In this document: in pieces, positions 27,901 to 35,805 of the stretch
How the letters are laid out: each line of letters begins with the position of its first letter
Position numbering within the stretch: position 1 is the stretch's first letter
Origin: Bacillus_BA songklensis
Lineage (GTDB): Bacteria > Bacillota > Bacilli > Bacillales > Bacillaceae_H
Direction of reading: 5' to 3'
Length of the DNA stretch: 59,794 bases
Assembly: GCF_042649685.1 (NCBI RefSeq)
Contig: NZ_JBHRZT010000069.1
Span: 1-59,794, forward strand
The notes under the pieces: model-generated
Databases searched by the model: none
The model's input: the letters and a program-made list of their open reading frames with translations, nothing else
What the model was told of the DNA's origin: nothing
Position numbers and translations under genes: made by a program

Positions 27901-28526
27901 AAATCGTGATCCAAGGTGACATTGAAAGCCGTACGTATACAGCTCCTTATAGCGCAAGACTTAAAGTCACAGAAGGGCAACAAGTCGCGGGTGGTCAAGA
28001 GCTGACAGAAGGTTCAATCGATCCGAAAGAGTTATTGAAAGTAAAAGACATTACCTCTGTTCAAGAGTACTTGCTGCGTGAAGTACAAAAAGTATACCGC
28101 ATGCAAGGGGTGGAAATTGGTGACAAACACGTTGAGGTTATGGTACGTCAAATGTTGCGCAAAGTCCGTGTAATGGATGCCGGTGACACAGATGTATTAC
28201 CAGGCTCATTATTAGATATTCACCAATTCACTGATGCAAATGAAAAAGTATTGCTAGAAGGTAAACGTCCTGCTACAGGTCGTCCGGTTCTTCTTGGTAT
28301 TACAAAAGCATCACTCGAAACAGATTCATTCTTATCAGCCGCATCATTCCAAGAAACAACACGTGTTCTTACCGATGCAGCAATTAAAGGAAAACGCGAT
28401 GAGTTATTGGGCTTGAAAGAGAATGTTATCATCGGTAAGCTTGTCCCAGCTGGAACTGGTATGAGTCGATATCGTCAAGCGACTCCAGTTTTCAACCAAG
28501 TTGAAGAGCCCGTAACTATCGACTAA
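24933..28526 (+). CDS. rpoC: DNA-directed RNA polymerase subunit beta'
   Basis: RpoC carries the catalytic Mg-binding loop NADFDGDQM (447-455, Asp449/451/453). The N-terminal zinc finger [20 protein letters not shown] and the second zinc site ([11 protein letters not shown]) are intact; the trigger-loop region [19 protein letters not shown] is present. Length is 1197 aa. The TTG start follows GGGAGGTAG and matches the conserved [10 protein letters not shown]. It ends ~30 bases before a large inverted repeat. Confidence 0.98.
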   Translation: [1197 protein letters not shown]

Positions 28527-28556
28527 TCCAACTCTTTTTTTAAATTAACATTCTCT

Positions 28557-28604
28557 CTGAATGGATGTTACAAAAAATCTTTTTTTGTGTTGACATCCAT
28601 TCAG
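28557..28604 (+). repeat. 48-bp inverted repeat covering the rplGB -35 box
   Basis: Outer arms CTGAATGGATGT (28557-28568) and ACATCCATTCAG (28593-28604) are perfect 12-mers. Inner arms CAAAAAA/TTTTTTG (28571-28577 with 28581-28587) form another 7 bp. The right outer arm contains part of TTGACA. It could end rpoC transcripts as RNA hairpin or act as an operator on DNA; neither is shown. Confidence 0.8.
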
Positions 28605-28618
28605 GAGGATGTTACTAT
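28590..28618 (+). promoter_or_regulatory. Sigma-A promoter of rplGB and the str operon
   Basis: TTGACA-N17-TACTAT, a near-consensus promoter 45 bases before the rplGB ATG. Its -35 overlaps the large inverted repeat. Confidence 0.85.
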
Positions 28619-28662
28619 AACAAAGGTGCTCCTATAAACCACCTGTTACTTTGGAGGATATT

Positions 28663-28911
28663 ATGTCTTATGAAAAAGTAGCACAGGCTAAAGAAGTGAT
28701 TGTAGGAACGAAGCAAACAGTTAAAGCTCTTAAAAACGGAAGAGTCAAAGAGGTGTTTGTTGCCAAGGATGCTGATTTGCGGATTATTGAACAAGTGATC
28801 CGAACAGCCTCTGAACTACAAACTCCGATTCATTATGTGGATTCTATGAAAAAGCTAGGTAAAGCTTGTAAGATAGAAGTTGGAGCTTCTGCTGTTGCAA
28901 TAATTAGTTAA
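28663..28911 (+). CDS. rplGB: L7Ae-family K-turn-binding ribosomal protein (YbxF/RplGB)
   Basis: An 82-aa L7Ae/L30e-fold protein; B. subtilis YbxF binds kink-turn RNA and associates with ribosomes. Family blocks are TKQTVKALKNGRVKEVFVAKDAD and the RNA-contacting C-terminal KKLGKACKIEVGASAVAII. The ATG at 28663 follows TTGGAGG; an in-frame TTG 12 bases upstream lies within the SD. It precedes rpsL, as in other Bacilli. Confidence 0.94.
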   Translation: MSYEKVAQAKEVIVGTKQTVKALKNGRVKEVFVAKDADLRIIEQVIRTASELQTPIHYVDSMKKLGKACKIEVGASAVAIIS

Positions 28912-28914
28912 CAT

Positions 28915-28952
28915 GTTTTTGAACTGTAGTAGTTTCAAAAACTTTGTTTTTT
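28915..28952 (+). terminator. Terminator-like hairpin in the rpsL leader
   Basis: GTTTTTGAA/TTCAAAAAC (28915-28923 with 28934-28942) is followed by TTTGTTTTTTG. The stem is A-T rich and probably weak; it may give partial termination between rplGB and rpsL. A second small hairpin ACCAC/GTGGT (28965-28969 with 28978-28982) follows. Confidence 0.5.
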
Positions 28953-29010
28953 GTAAAAAAATGAACCACCTGGGTATGTGGTCTTAAAAAAATCGAAAGG
29001 AGGAACATAA

Positions 29011-29433
29011 ATGCCTACTATTAACCAATTAGTGCGCAAAGGTCGCGAAACAAAAGTAGAAAAATCAAAATCTCCTGCGTTAAACAAAGGTTACAACAGC
29101 TTTAAAAAAGCGCAAACTAACGTAATGTCTCCACAAAAACGTGGTGTATGTACACGTGTAGGTACTATGACACCTAAGAAGCCAAACTCAGCGCTTCGTA
29201 AATATGCTCGTGTACGCTTAACTAACGGTATCGAGGTAACAGCTTATATTCCAGGTATCGGTCACAACTTACAAGAACACAGCGTAGTATTAATTCGCGG
29301 TGGTCGTGTAAAAGACTTACCAGGGGTACGTTACCACATCGTGCGCGGTGCGCTTGATACTGCAGGTGTTAACAACCGTATGCAAGGTCGTTCTAAGTAC
29401 GGTACTAAGAAGCCTAAAGCAGCGAAAAAATAA
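29011..29433 (+). CDS. rpsL: 30S ribosomal protein S12
   Basis: S12 lies at the decoding centre and governs accuracy. The 140-aa protein has the conserved TPKKPNSALRKYARVRL loop and GGRVKDLPGVRYHIVRG loop; both lysines at which streptomycin-resistance changes arise are wild type. SD is AAAGGAGG. First gene of the classic str operon rpsL-rpsG-fusA-tuf. Confidence 0.98.
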   Translation: MPTINQLVRKGRETKVEKSKSPALNKGYNSFKKAQTNVMSPQKRGVCTRVGTMTPKKPNSALRKYARVRLTNGIEVTAYIPGIGHNLQEHSVVLIRGGRVKDLPGVRYHIVRGALDTAGVNNRMQGRSKYGTKKPKAAKK

Positions 29434-29476
29434 TAAAATGAAATTACAATACGCATCGTGAAAGGAGGAAAATGGA

Positions 29477-29947
29477 ATGCCACGTAAAGGACCTGTTGCA
29501 AAACGTGATGTGTTACCAGATCCAATTTACAATTCTAAGCTTGTAACTCGTCTTATCAACAAAATGATGATCGATGGTAAGAGAGGTAAATCTCAAGCAA
29601 TTCTTTATAATGCATTCGATATCGTAAAAGACCGTACAGGTAAAGAGCCGATGGAAGTATTTGAACAAGCTCTTAAAAATATCATGCCTGTATTAGAAGT
29701 TAGAGCTCGTCGTGTAGGTGGTTCTAACTACCAAGTACCAGTAGAGGTTCGCCCTGAGCGCCGTACTACTTTAGGACTTCGCTGGTTAGTAAACTATGCT
29801 CGTCTTCGCGGTGAAAAAACGATGGAAGAGCGTTTAGCTAACGAAATCTTAGATGCAGCCAACAATACAGGTGCTTCCGTTAAGAAACGTGAAGACACTC
29901 ACAAAATGGCAGAAGCAAACAAAGCGTTTGCTCACTACCGCTGGTAA
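29477..29947 (+). CDS. rpsG: 30S ribosomal protein S7
   Basis: S7 nucleates assembly of the 30S head and contacts E-site tRNA. The 156-aa protein starts MPRKGPVAKRDVLPDPIYNS and contains LEVRARRVGGSNYQVPVEVR. It follows rpsL by 43 bases with the SD AAAGGAGG. A 10-bp hairpin separates it from fusA. Confidence 0.98.
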   Translation: MPRKGPVAKRDVLPDPIYNSKLVTRLINKMMIDGKRGKSQAILYNAFDIVKDRTGKEPMEVFEQALKNIMPVLEVRARRVGGSNYQVPVEVRPERRTTLGLRWLVNYARLRGEKTMEERLANEILDAANNTGASVKKREDTHKMAEANKAFAHYRW

Positions 29948-29962
29948 TATAACATATTATTT

Positions 29963-29995
29963 AGAGCTGTTAGGATGTTTATACTTAACAGCTCT
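29963..29995 (+). other. Intercistronic hairpin rpsG-fusA
   Basis: A perfect 10-bp stem AGAGCTGTTA/TAACAGCTCT (29963-29972 with 29986-29995), loop 13 bases, no T-run. It sits in the 96-base gap before fusA. Confidence 0.55.
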
Positions 29996-30043
29996 GAAAA
30001 TAAAAACTAAACCATACTTAGCAAAGGAAGGAGAAAGACCCCA

Positions 30044-32122
30044 ATGGCTAGAGAGTTCTCCTTAGAAAACACTCGTAATATCGGGATCATGGCTCATATC
30101 GATGCTGGTAAAACAACCACTACTGAGCGTATCCTTTACTACACTGGCCGTATCCACAAAATTGGTGAAACTCATGAAGGTGCTTCACAAATGGACTGGA
30201 TGGAGCAAGAGCAAGAGCGTGGTATCACAATCACGTCTGCTGCCACTACTGCTCAGTGGAAAGGTCACCGTGTTAACATCATCGATACACCGGGACACGT
30301 AGACTTCACTGTAGAGGTTGAACGTTCTCTTCGTGTACTTGATGGTGCTGTTGCTGTACTTGACGCCCAATCAGGTGTTGAGCCTCAAACTGAAACAGTT
30401 TGGCGTCAAGCAACAACTTACGGAGTACCACGTGTCGTGTTCGTTAACAAAATGGACAAAATCGGCGCAGACTTCTTATATTCTGTAAAAACAATTCATG
30501 ATCGTTTAGGTGCAAACGCTCATCCTGTGCAATTACCCATCGGTGCTGAAGACCAATTCGAAGGTATCATTGATCTAATCGAAATGAAAGCTACTTTCTA
30601 TGGAAATGACTTAGGTACTGATATTGAAGTACGTGACATTCCAGAAGAATATCAAGACTTAGCTGAAGAATACCGCTCTAAGCTAGTTGAAGCTGCGGCT
30701 GAACTTGATGAAGAATTAATGATGAAATACTTAGAAGAAGGCGAGCTTACAAACGAAGAGTTAAAAGCTGCCATTCGTCAAGGTACAATCAACGTTGAAT
30801 TCTTCCCTGTTCTTTGCGGTTCTGCATTCAAAAACAAAGGTGTTCAGCTTATGTTAGATGCGGTAATCGATTACTTACCTGCGCCAGTAGATGTACCGGC
30901 AATCAAAGGTACTTTACCGGATACTGATGAAGAAGTAACTCGTGAATCTAGCGATGATGCACCATTCTCTGCGCTAGCATTCAAAGTTATGACTGACCCT
31001 TATGTTGGTAAGTTAACATTCTTCCGTGTATACTCTGGTGTATTAAGCTCTGGTTCATACGTTCAAAACTCTACGAAAGGTAAGCGTGAGCGTGTAGGTC
31101 GTATCCTGCAAATGCATGCTAACTCTCGTGAGGAGATTTCTCAAGTATATGCAGGGGATATCGCAGCAGCTGTAGGTCTAAAAGACACTACAACTGGTGA
31201 TACTCTATGTGACGAGAAAAACCCTGTTATCTTAGAATCAATGGAATTCCCAGAGCCAGTTATCTCTTTATCTGTTGAGCCTAAGTCCAAAGCTGACCAA
31301 GATAAGATGACAACAGCTTTACAAAAACTTCAAGAAGAAGACCCAACTTTCCGTGCGGAAACAAACCCTGAGACTGGACAAGTTATCATCTCTGGTATGG
31401 GTGAGCTTCACCTTGATATTATCGTTGACCGTATGCGTCGCGAATTCAAAGTAGAAGCGAACGTTGGTGCTCCTCAAGTGGCATATCGTGAAACATTCCG
31501 TAGTGCAGCTGAAGTTGAAGGTAAATTTGCACGTCAATCTGGTGGTCGTGGTCAATATGGTCATGTTTGGATTGAATTCTCACCAAATGAAGAAGGAAAA
31601 GGCTTTGAATTCATAAACAACATCGTGGGTGGTACGGTACCTCGTGAGTACATCCCTGCAGTACAAGCTGGTCTTGAAGATGCTATGGACAATGGTGTAT
31701 TAGCTGGCTATCCGTTAATCGACATTAAAGCCCGCTTATTCGATGGTTCTTACCATGATGTTGACTCAAGTGAGATGGCGTTCAAAATTGCGGCATCTAT
31801 GGCTCTTAAAAATGCAGCTAAAAAATGTAACCCAGTGCTACTTGAGCCAATGATGAAAGTAGAAGTCGTTATCCCAGATGAGTACCTAGGTGACATCATG
31901 GGTGACATCACTTCCCGTCGCGGACGTGTAGAAGGTATGGAAGCACGCGGTAACGCGCAAGTAGTACGTGCATTCGTTCCACTTTCTGAAATGTTCGGGT
32001 ACGCAACTGCGTTGCGTTCAAACACTCAAGGTCGCGGAACATACTCAATGCACTTCGATCACTACGAAGAAGTACCTAGAAACATCTCTGAAGAAATTAT
32101 CAAAAAAAATAAAGGTGAATAA
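30044..32122 (+). CDS. fusA: Translation elongation factor G
   Basis: EF-G is the GTPase for translocation. The 692-aa protein has the G1 motif AHIDAGKT, switch motif with GITI, DTPGH and NKMD, followed by domains II-V (GRGQYGHVWIEFSP in domain IV). The fusidic-acid region looks like wild type. It starts with AAGGAAGGAG as SD. Confidence 0.98.
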   Translation: MAREFSLENTRNIGIMAHIDAGKTTTTERILYYTGRIHKIGETHEGASQMDWMEQEQERGITITSAATTAQWKGHRVNIIDTPGHVDFTVEVERSLRVLDGAVAVLDAQSGVEPQTETVWRQATTYGVPRVVFVNKMDKIGADFLYSVKTIHDRLGANAHPVQLPIGAEDQFEGIIDLIEMKATFYGNDLGTDIEVRDIPEEYQDLAEEYRSKLVEAAAELDEELMMKYLEEGELTNEELKAAIRQGTINVEFFPVLCGSAFKNKGVQLMLDAVIDYLPAPVDVPAIKGTLPDTDEEVTRESSDDAPFSALAFKVMTDPYVGKLTFFRVYSGVLSSGSYVQNSTKGKRERVGRILQMHANSREEISQVYAGDIAAAVGLKDTTTGDTLCDEKNPVILESMEFPEPVISLSVEPKSKADQDKMTTALQKLQEEDPTFRAETNPETGQVIISGMGELHLDIIVDRMRREFKVEANVGAPQVAYRETFRSAAEVEGKFARQSGGRGQYGHVWIEFSPNEEGKGFEFINNIVGGTVPREYIPAVQAGLEDAMDNGVLAGYPLIDIKARLFDGSYHDVDSSEMAFKIAASMALKNAAKKCNPVLLEPMMKVEVVIPDEYLGDIMGDITSRRGRVEGMEARGNAQVVRAFVPLSEMFGYATALRSNTQGRGTYSMHFDHYEEVPRNISEEIIKKNKGE

Positions 32123-32162
32123 TTGATTTTCATCCTTTATTGAAGTATAACTACTTATGTAA

Positions 32163-32216
32163 GCTGTGGAAGTGACCAAATTTCACTTTCGCAGCATCAT
32201 ATATACCTATTATACT
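32163..32216 (+). promoter_or_regulatory. Hairpin and candidate promoter in front of tuf
   Basis: A 13-bp stem with two G-U pairs (32163-32175 with 32183-32195) lies between fusA and tuf with no T-run. TTCGCA-N17-TATACT (32188-32216) is a possible separate tuf promoter whose -35 lies in the stem's right arm. The promoter is weakly supported. Confidence 0.45.
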
Positions 32217-32244
32217 TACTTAAAAGGTTAAGGAGGATTTTCAA

Positions 32245-33435
32245 ATGGCTAAAGAAAAATTTGACCGTTCGAAAACGCATGCTAATATCGGTACAATTGG
32301 TCACGTTGACCATGGTAAAACTACATTAACAGCTGCTATCACTACTGTACTTGCTAAGCGCAGTGGTAAAGGTGCGGCTATGGCCTACGACCAAATCGAC
32401 GCTGCTCCAGAAGAGCGCGAGCGCGGTATCACAATCTCAACTGCACACGTTGAGTATGAAACTGAAAACCGTCACTATGCACACGTTGACTGCCCAGGAC
32501 ACGCTGACTATGTTAAAAACATGATCACTGGAGCTGCTCAAATGGACGGCGGTATCTTAGTAGTATCTGCTGCTGACGGCCCAATGCCACAAACTCGTGA
32601 GCACATTCTTTTATCTCGTCAAGTAGGTGTACCTTACCTTGTTGTATTCTTAAACAAATGTGACATGGTAGACGACGAAGAGTTATTAGAATTAGTAGAA
32701 ATGGAAGTTCGTGACTTACTTTCTGAATACGACTTCCCTGGTGATGATGTACCAGTAATCAAAGGTTCTGCTCTTAAAGCTCTTGAAGGAGAGCCTGAAT
32801 GGGAAGAAAAAATCATCGAGCTTATGAACGCTGTTGATGAGTACATCCCAACTCCAGAACGCGACACTGAAAAACCATTCATGATGCCAGTAGAGGACGT
32901 ATTCTCAATCACTGGTCGTGGTACAGTTGCTACTGGTCGTGTTGAGCGCGGTCAAGTTAAAGTTGGTGACGTAGTAGAAATCATCGGTTTAACTGAAGAG
33001 CCAAAATCAACTACAGTAACAGGTGTTGAAATGTTCCGTAAGCTTCTTGACTATGCGGAAGCTGGTGACAACATCGGTGCATTACTTCGCGGTGTATCTC
33101 GTGAAGAAGTACAACGTGGTCAAGTACTTGCTAAACCAGGTACAATCACTCCACATACAAAATTTAAAGCGGAAGTTTACGTTCTTTCTAAAGAAGAAGG
33201 TGGACGTCACACTCCATTCTTCTCAAACTACCGCCCACAATTCTACTTCCGTACAACTGACGTAACTGGTATCGTCCAATTACCAGAGGGTGTAGAAATG
33301 GTTATGCCTGGCGATAACATCGAAATGACAGTAGAACTTATCGCTCCTATCGCGATTGAAGAAGGTACTAAATTCTCAATCCGTGAAGGCGGCCGCACAG
33401 TAGGCGCTGGCGTAGTAGCAACTATCCAAGAGTAA
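32245..33435 (+). CDS. tuf: Translation elongation factor Tu
   Basis: EF-Tu delivers aminoacyl-tRNA to the ribosome. The 396-aa protein has GHVDHGKT, DCPGH and NKCD GTPase motifs, the switch I GITI, and domains II and III complete. SD AAGGAGG. The intergenic gap of 122 bases after fusA carries a hairpin and candidate promoter, consistent with higher tuf expression. Strong terminator after it ends the str operon. Confidence 0.98.
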   Translation: MAKEKFDRSKTHANIGTIGHVDHGKTTLTAAITTVLAKRSGKGAAMAYDQIDAAPEERERGITISTAHVEYETENRHYAHVDCPGHADYVKNMITGAAQMDGGILVVSAADGPMPQTREHILLSRQVGVPYLVVFLNKCDMVDDEELLELVEMEVRDLLSEYDFPGDDVPVIKGSALKALEGEPEWEEKIIELMNAVDEYIPTPERDTEKPFMMPVEDVFSITGRGTVATGRVERGQVKVGDVVEIIGLTEEPKSTTVTGVEMFRKLLDYAEAGDNIGALLRGVSREEVQRGQVLAKPGTITPHTKFKAEVYVLSKEEGGRHTPFFSNYRPQFYFRTTDVTGIVQLPEGVEMVMPGDNIEMTVELIAPIAIEEGTKFSIREGGRTVGAGVVATIQE

Positions 33436-33447
33436 TCATGGTGATAG

Positions 33448-33480
33448 AAAAAGAGCAGGAATGAATCCTGCTCTTTTTGT
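33448..33480 (+). terminator. Terminator after tuf
   Basis: A 13-bp perfect stem AAAAAGAGCAGGA/TCCTGCTCTTTTT (33448-33460 with 33466-33478) with T-run. The next 150 bases (33480-33630) hold nothing I recognise; B. subtilis has a gene (ybaC) here. Confidence 0.95.
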
Positions 33481-33631
33481 TTCTATTGATTCTGGCCCTT
33501 GAGATCACGCTGCTCCAAAACTAGGAGTGTTCAACAAATGTCTGTGAATAGGAAAGAAAACCATCATTTATATGAGTTTCATTCTATATAGATAGTTTTT
33601 TACTAGAGAAATATTCCACTCATATAATGTC

Positions 33632-33660
33632 TTGCAAATTCTATTGATGTTATATATAAT
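33632..33660 (+). promoter_or_regulatory. S10 operon promoter, upstream copy
   Basis: TTGCAA-N17-TATAAT, upstream of rpsJ. It is one of two tandem near-consensus promoters 68 bases apart. Confidence 0.75.
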
Positions 33661-33699
33661 GTAAAAAGTGCGCGGCATTAAAGAATATAAAATTTAGTG

Positions 33700-33728
33700 T
33701 TGCATTGTGAGCCCATTTTTATTATAAT
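33700..33728 (+). promoter_or_regulatory. S10 operon promoter, downstream copy
   Basis: TTGCAT-N17-TATAAT. Transcription from here would begin ~33735 and give a ~125-base structured leader before rpsJ. Confidence 0.8.
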
Positions 33729-33735
33729 AAAAATG

Positions 33736-33856
33736 TTGGTCTTTGACTGCGATGATGTGGAAGGTTGCTGACACACCCGGCCGCTTTGCCATGGCGAGTG
33801 TGAGGAAATTTCCACGGAGAATGTCTATTAGTGAAATAGGCGATAAAGGAGGGAAA
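33736..33856 (+). promoter_or_regulatory. Structured S10 operon leader
   Basis: Nested helices GTGGAA/TTCCAC (33757-33762 with 33810-33815) and CACAC/GTGTG (33772-33776 with 33798-33802) enclose a GC-rich apical part (CCGGCCGC...GCCATGGC). The sequence looks like functional RNA rather than spacer. The same stretch happens to be open in frame with rpsJ, but the strong SD is downstream of it. Confidence 0.6.
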
Positions 33857-33859
33857 ATA

Positions 33860-34168
33860 ATGGCAAAAGAAAAAATTCGCATCCGTTTAAAAGCTTACGA
33901 TCACAGAATCCTTGATCAATCAGCTGAGAAAATTGTTGAAACTGCAAAACGCTCAGGTGCTAACGTGTCTGGTCCAATTCCATTACCAACTGAGAAGTCG
34001 GTTTACACAATCTTACGTGCGGTTCACAAGTATAAAGATTCTCGTGAGCAATTCGAAATGCGTACACACAAACGTTTAATTGATATTGTGAATCCAACTC
34101 CTCAAACAGTTGATTCATTAATGCGTTTAGACTTACCGTCTGGTGTAGATATCGAAATCAAACTTTAA
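33860..34168 (+). CDS. rpsJ: 30S ribosomal protein S10
   Basis: S10 is a 30S head protein and NusE partner in antitermination. The 102-aa protein reads MAKEKIRIRLKAYDHRILDQ with the conserved GPIPLPTEKSVYTILRAVHKYKDSREQFEMRTHKR loop region. ATG at 33860 follows AAAGGAGGG and gives the standard length; the reading frame is open further upstream through the leader but without an SD. First gene of the S10-spc-alpha cluster. Confidence 0.98.
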   Translation: MAKEKIRIRLKAYDHRILDQSAEKIVETAKRSGANVSGPIPLPTEKSVYTILRAVHKYKDSREQFEMRTHKRLIDIVNPTPQTVDSLMRLDLPSGVDIEIKL

Positions 34169-34207
34169 TTGAAATAAAATGAACAATATTTTTAGGAGGT
34201 GTGACTT

Positions 34208-34837
34208 ATGACCAAAGGAATCTTAGGAAGAAAAATCGGTATGACTCAAGTATTCGCAGAAAACGGTGAGTTAATTCCTGTAACAGTAATTGAGGCAACT
34301 CCAAACGTAGTTCTTCAAAAGAAAACTGCTGAAACAGACGGATATGAAGCGATTCAAATCGGCTTCGAAGATATTCGTGAAAAATTAACAAACAAGCCGG
34401 CTAAAGGACATGCTGCTAAAGCGAATACTGCTCCTAAGCGCTTCATCCGCGAAATTCGTGGTGTAAATGCTGGAGAATACGAAGTTGGTCAAGAAGTCAA
34501 AGTTGATATTTTCGCGGAAGGCGACAAGATTGATGTAACAGGAATTTCAAAGGGTAAAGGTTTCCAAGGTGCAATTAAACGCCACGGACAATCTCGTGGA
34601 CCTATGTCTCACGGTTCTCGTTACCATCGTCGTCCTGGTTCAATGGGACCTGTTGCTCCAAACCGTGTATTTAAAGGTAAAGCACTTGCAGGCCGCATGG
34701 GCGGAGAGCGTATCACTGTTCAAAATTTAACAGTAGTTAAAGTTGATACAGAGCGCAACCTTTTATTGGTAAAAGGTAATGTGCCTGGTGCTAGAAAAGC
34801 ATTAGTAACAGTTAAAAGTGCGGTTAAATCAAAATAA
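34208..34837 (+). CDS. rplC: 50S ribosomal protein L3
   Basis: L3 is an early-assembly protein whose central loop approaches the peptidyl-transferase centre. The 209-aa product starts MTKGILGRKIGMTQVFAENG and has the loop GSRYHRRPGSMGPVAPNRVFKGK. It follows rpsJ with an AGGAGGTG SD. Order rpsJ-rplC-rplD-rplW-rplB-rpsS-rplV-rpsC-rplP-rpmC-rpsQ is the canonical S10 operon. Confidence 0.98.
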   Translation: MTKGILGRKIGMTQVFAENGELIPVTVIEATPNVVLQKKTAETDGYEAIQIGFEDIREKLTNKPAKGHAAKANTAPKRFIREIRGVNAGEYEVGQEVKVDIFAEGDKIDVTGISKGKGFQGAIKRHGQSRGPMSHGSRYHRRPGSMGPVAPNRVFKGKALAGRMGGERITVQNLTVVKVDTERNLLLVKGNVPGARKALVTVKSAVKSK

Positions 34838-34867
34838 TGATTCTTTCAAGAAAGGAGGAAATACCCA

Positions 34868-35491
34868 ATGCCTAAAGTAGCATTGTATAACCAAAACGGC
34901 CAAAACGTTGGTGAAATCGAATTAAACGATGCCGTATTTGGTATTGAACCAAACAAACATGTACTTTTTGAAGCAGTAGTTATGCAACGTGCAGCTATGC
35001 GTCAAGGTACTTCTAAAGTAAAAAATCGTTCTGAAGTAAGCGGCGGTGGACGTAAACCATGGCGCCAAAAAGGTACTGGTCGTGCTCGTCAAGGATCTAT
35101 CCGCTCTCCACAATGGCGTGGTGGTGGTACTGTATTCGGTCCAGTTCCTCGTAGCTACAGCTATAAATTACCTAAAAAGGTTCGTCGTTTAGCGATCAAA
35201 TCTGCATTATCTTCAAAAGTTCAAGAGAATAACATTTTAGTTCTTGAAGCACTAGCTTTTGATGCTCCAAAAACAAAAGAGATGGTGGCGGTTCTTAAGA
35301 ACTTATCATTAGACCGCAAAGCTTTAATCGTGACTGGTGATGTAAACGAAACTGTTGCATTATCTGCTCGCAACATTCCTGGTGTGACTGTTGTCTCAGC
35401 TAATGGTTTAAGCGTATTAGACGTTCTTAACCATGACAAACTTGTCCTCACGAAAGATGCGGTTGAAAAAGTAGAGGAGGTGCTTGCATAA
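34868..35491 (+). CDS. rplD: 50S ribosomal protein L4
   Basis: L4 lines the exit tunnel and, in gammaproteobacteria, represses the S10 operon. The 207-aa protein has the extended tunnel loop with GGGRKPWRQKGTGRARQGSIR and SPQWRGGGTVFGP. Its stop overlaps the rplW start by one base (TAATG), implying coupling. Whether it regulates this operon is unknown. Confidence 0.98.
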   Translation: MPKVALYNQNGQNVGEIELNDAVFGIEPNKHVLFEAVVMQRAAMRQGTSKVKNRSEVSGGGRKPWRQKGTGRARQGSIRSPQWRGGGTVFGPVPRSYSYKLPKKVRRLAIKSALSSKVQENNILVLEALAFDAPKTKEMVAVLKNLSLDRKALIVTGDVNETVALSARNIPGVTVVSANGLSVLDVLNHDKLVLTKDAVEKVEEVLA

Positions 35492-35778
35492 TGAAAGATC
35501 CTCGTGATATTATTAAGCGCCCCGTAATTACTGAACGTTCAACTGATTTAATGGCTGAAAAGAAATATACATTTGAAGTTGATGTAAAAGCTAACAAAAC
35601 TCAAGTTAAAGATGCGATCGAAAAAATCTTTGACGTAAAAGTTGAGAAAGTTAACGTCATGAACTACAAAGGTAAATTCAAACGTGTAGGTCGCTACAGC
35701 GGTCTTACAAATCGTCGTCGTAAAGCAGTTGTAACATTAACTCAAGACAGCAAAGAAATCGAGTTCTTTGAAGTTTAA
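35491..35778 (+). CDS. rplW: 50S ribosomal protein L23
   Basis: L23 sits at the tunnel exit and docks trigger factor and SRP. The 95-aa protein starts MKDPRDIIKRPVITERSTDLM, with KYTFEVDVKANKTQVKDAIE and the GKFKRVGRYSGLTNRRRKAVV loop. An SD, GAGGAGGTG, lies in the end of rplD, with which it overlaps by one base. Confidence 0.98.
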   Translation: MKDPRDIIKRPVITERSTDLMAEKKYTFEVDVKANKTQVKDAIEKIFDVKVEKVNVMNYKGKFKRVGRYSGLTNRRRKAVVTLTQDSKEIEFFEV

Positions 35779-35805
35779 GTCTAATAGAGAAGGAGGGAAA
35801 CAGCC

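Noticed and set aside
33743..33859. N-terminal extension of S10 by ~39 residues
   Set aside because: The frame is open but S10 has a standard length from ATG 33860 with a strong SD directly before it; the upstream part is better explained as a leader RNA.
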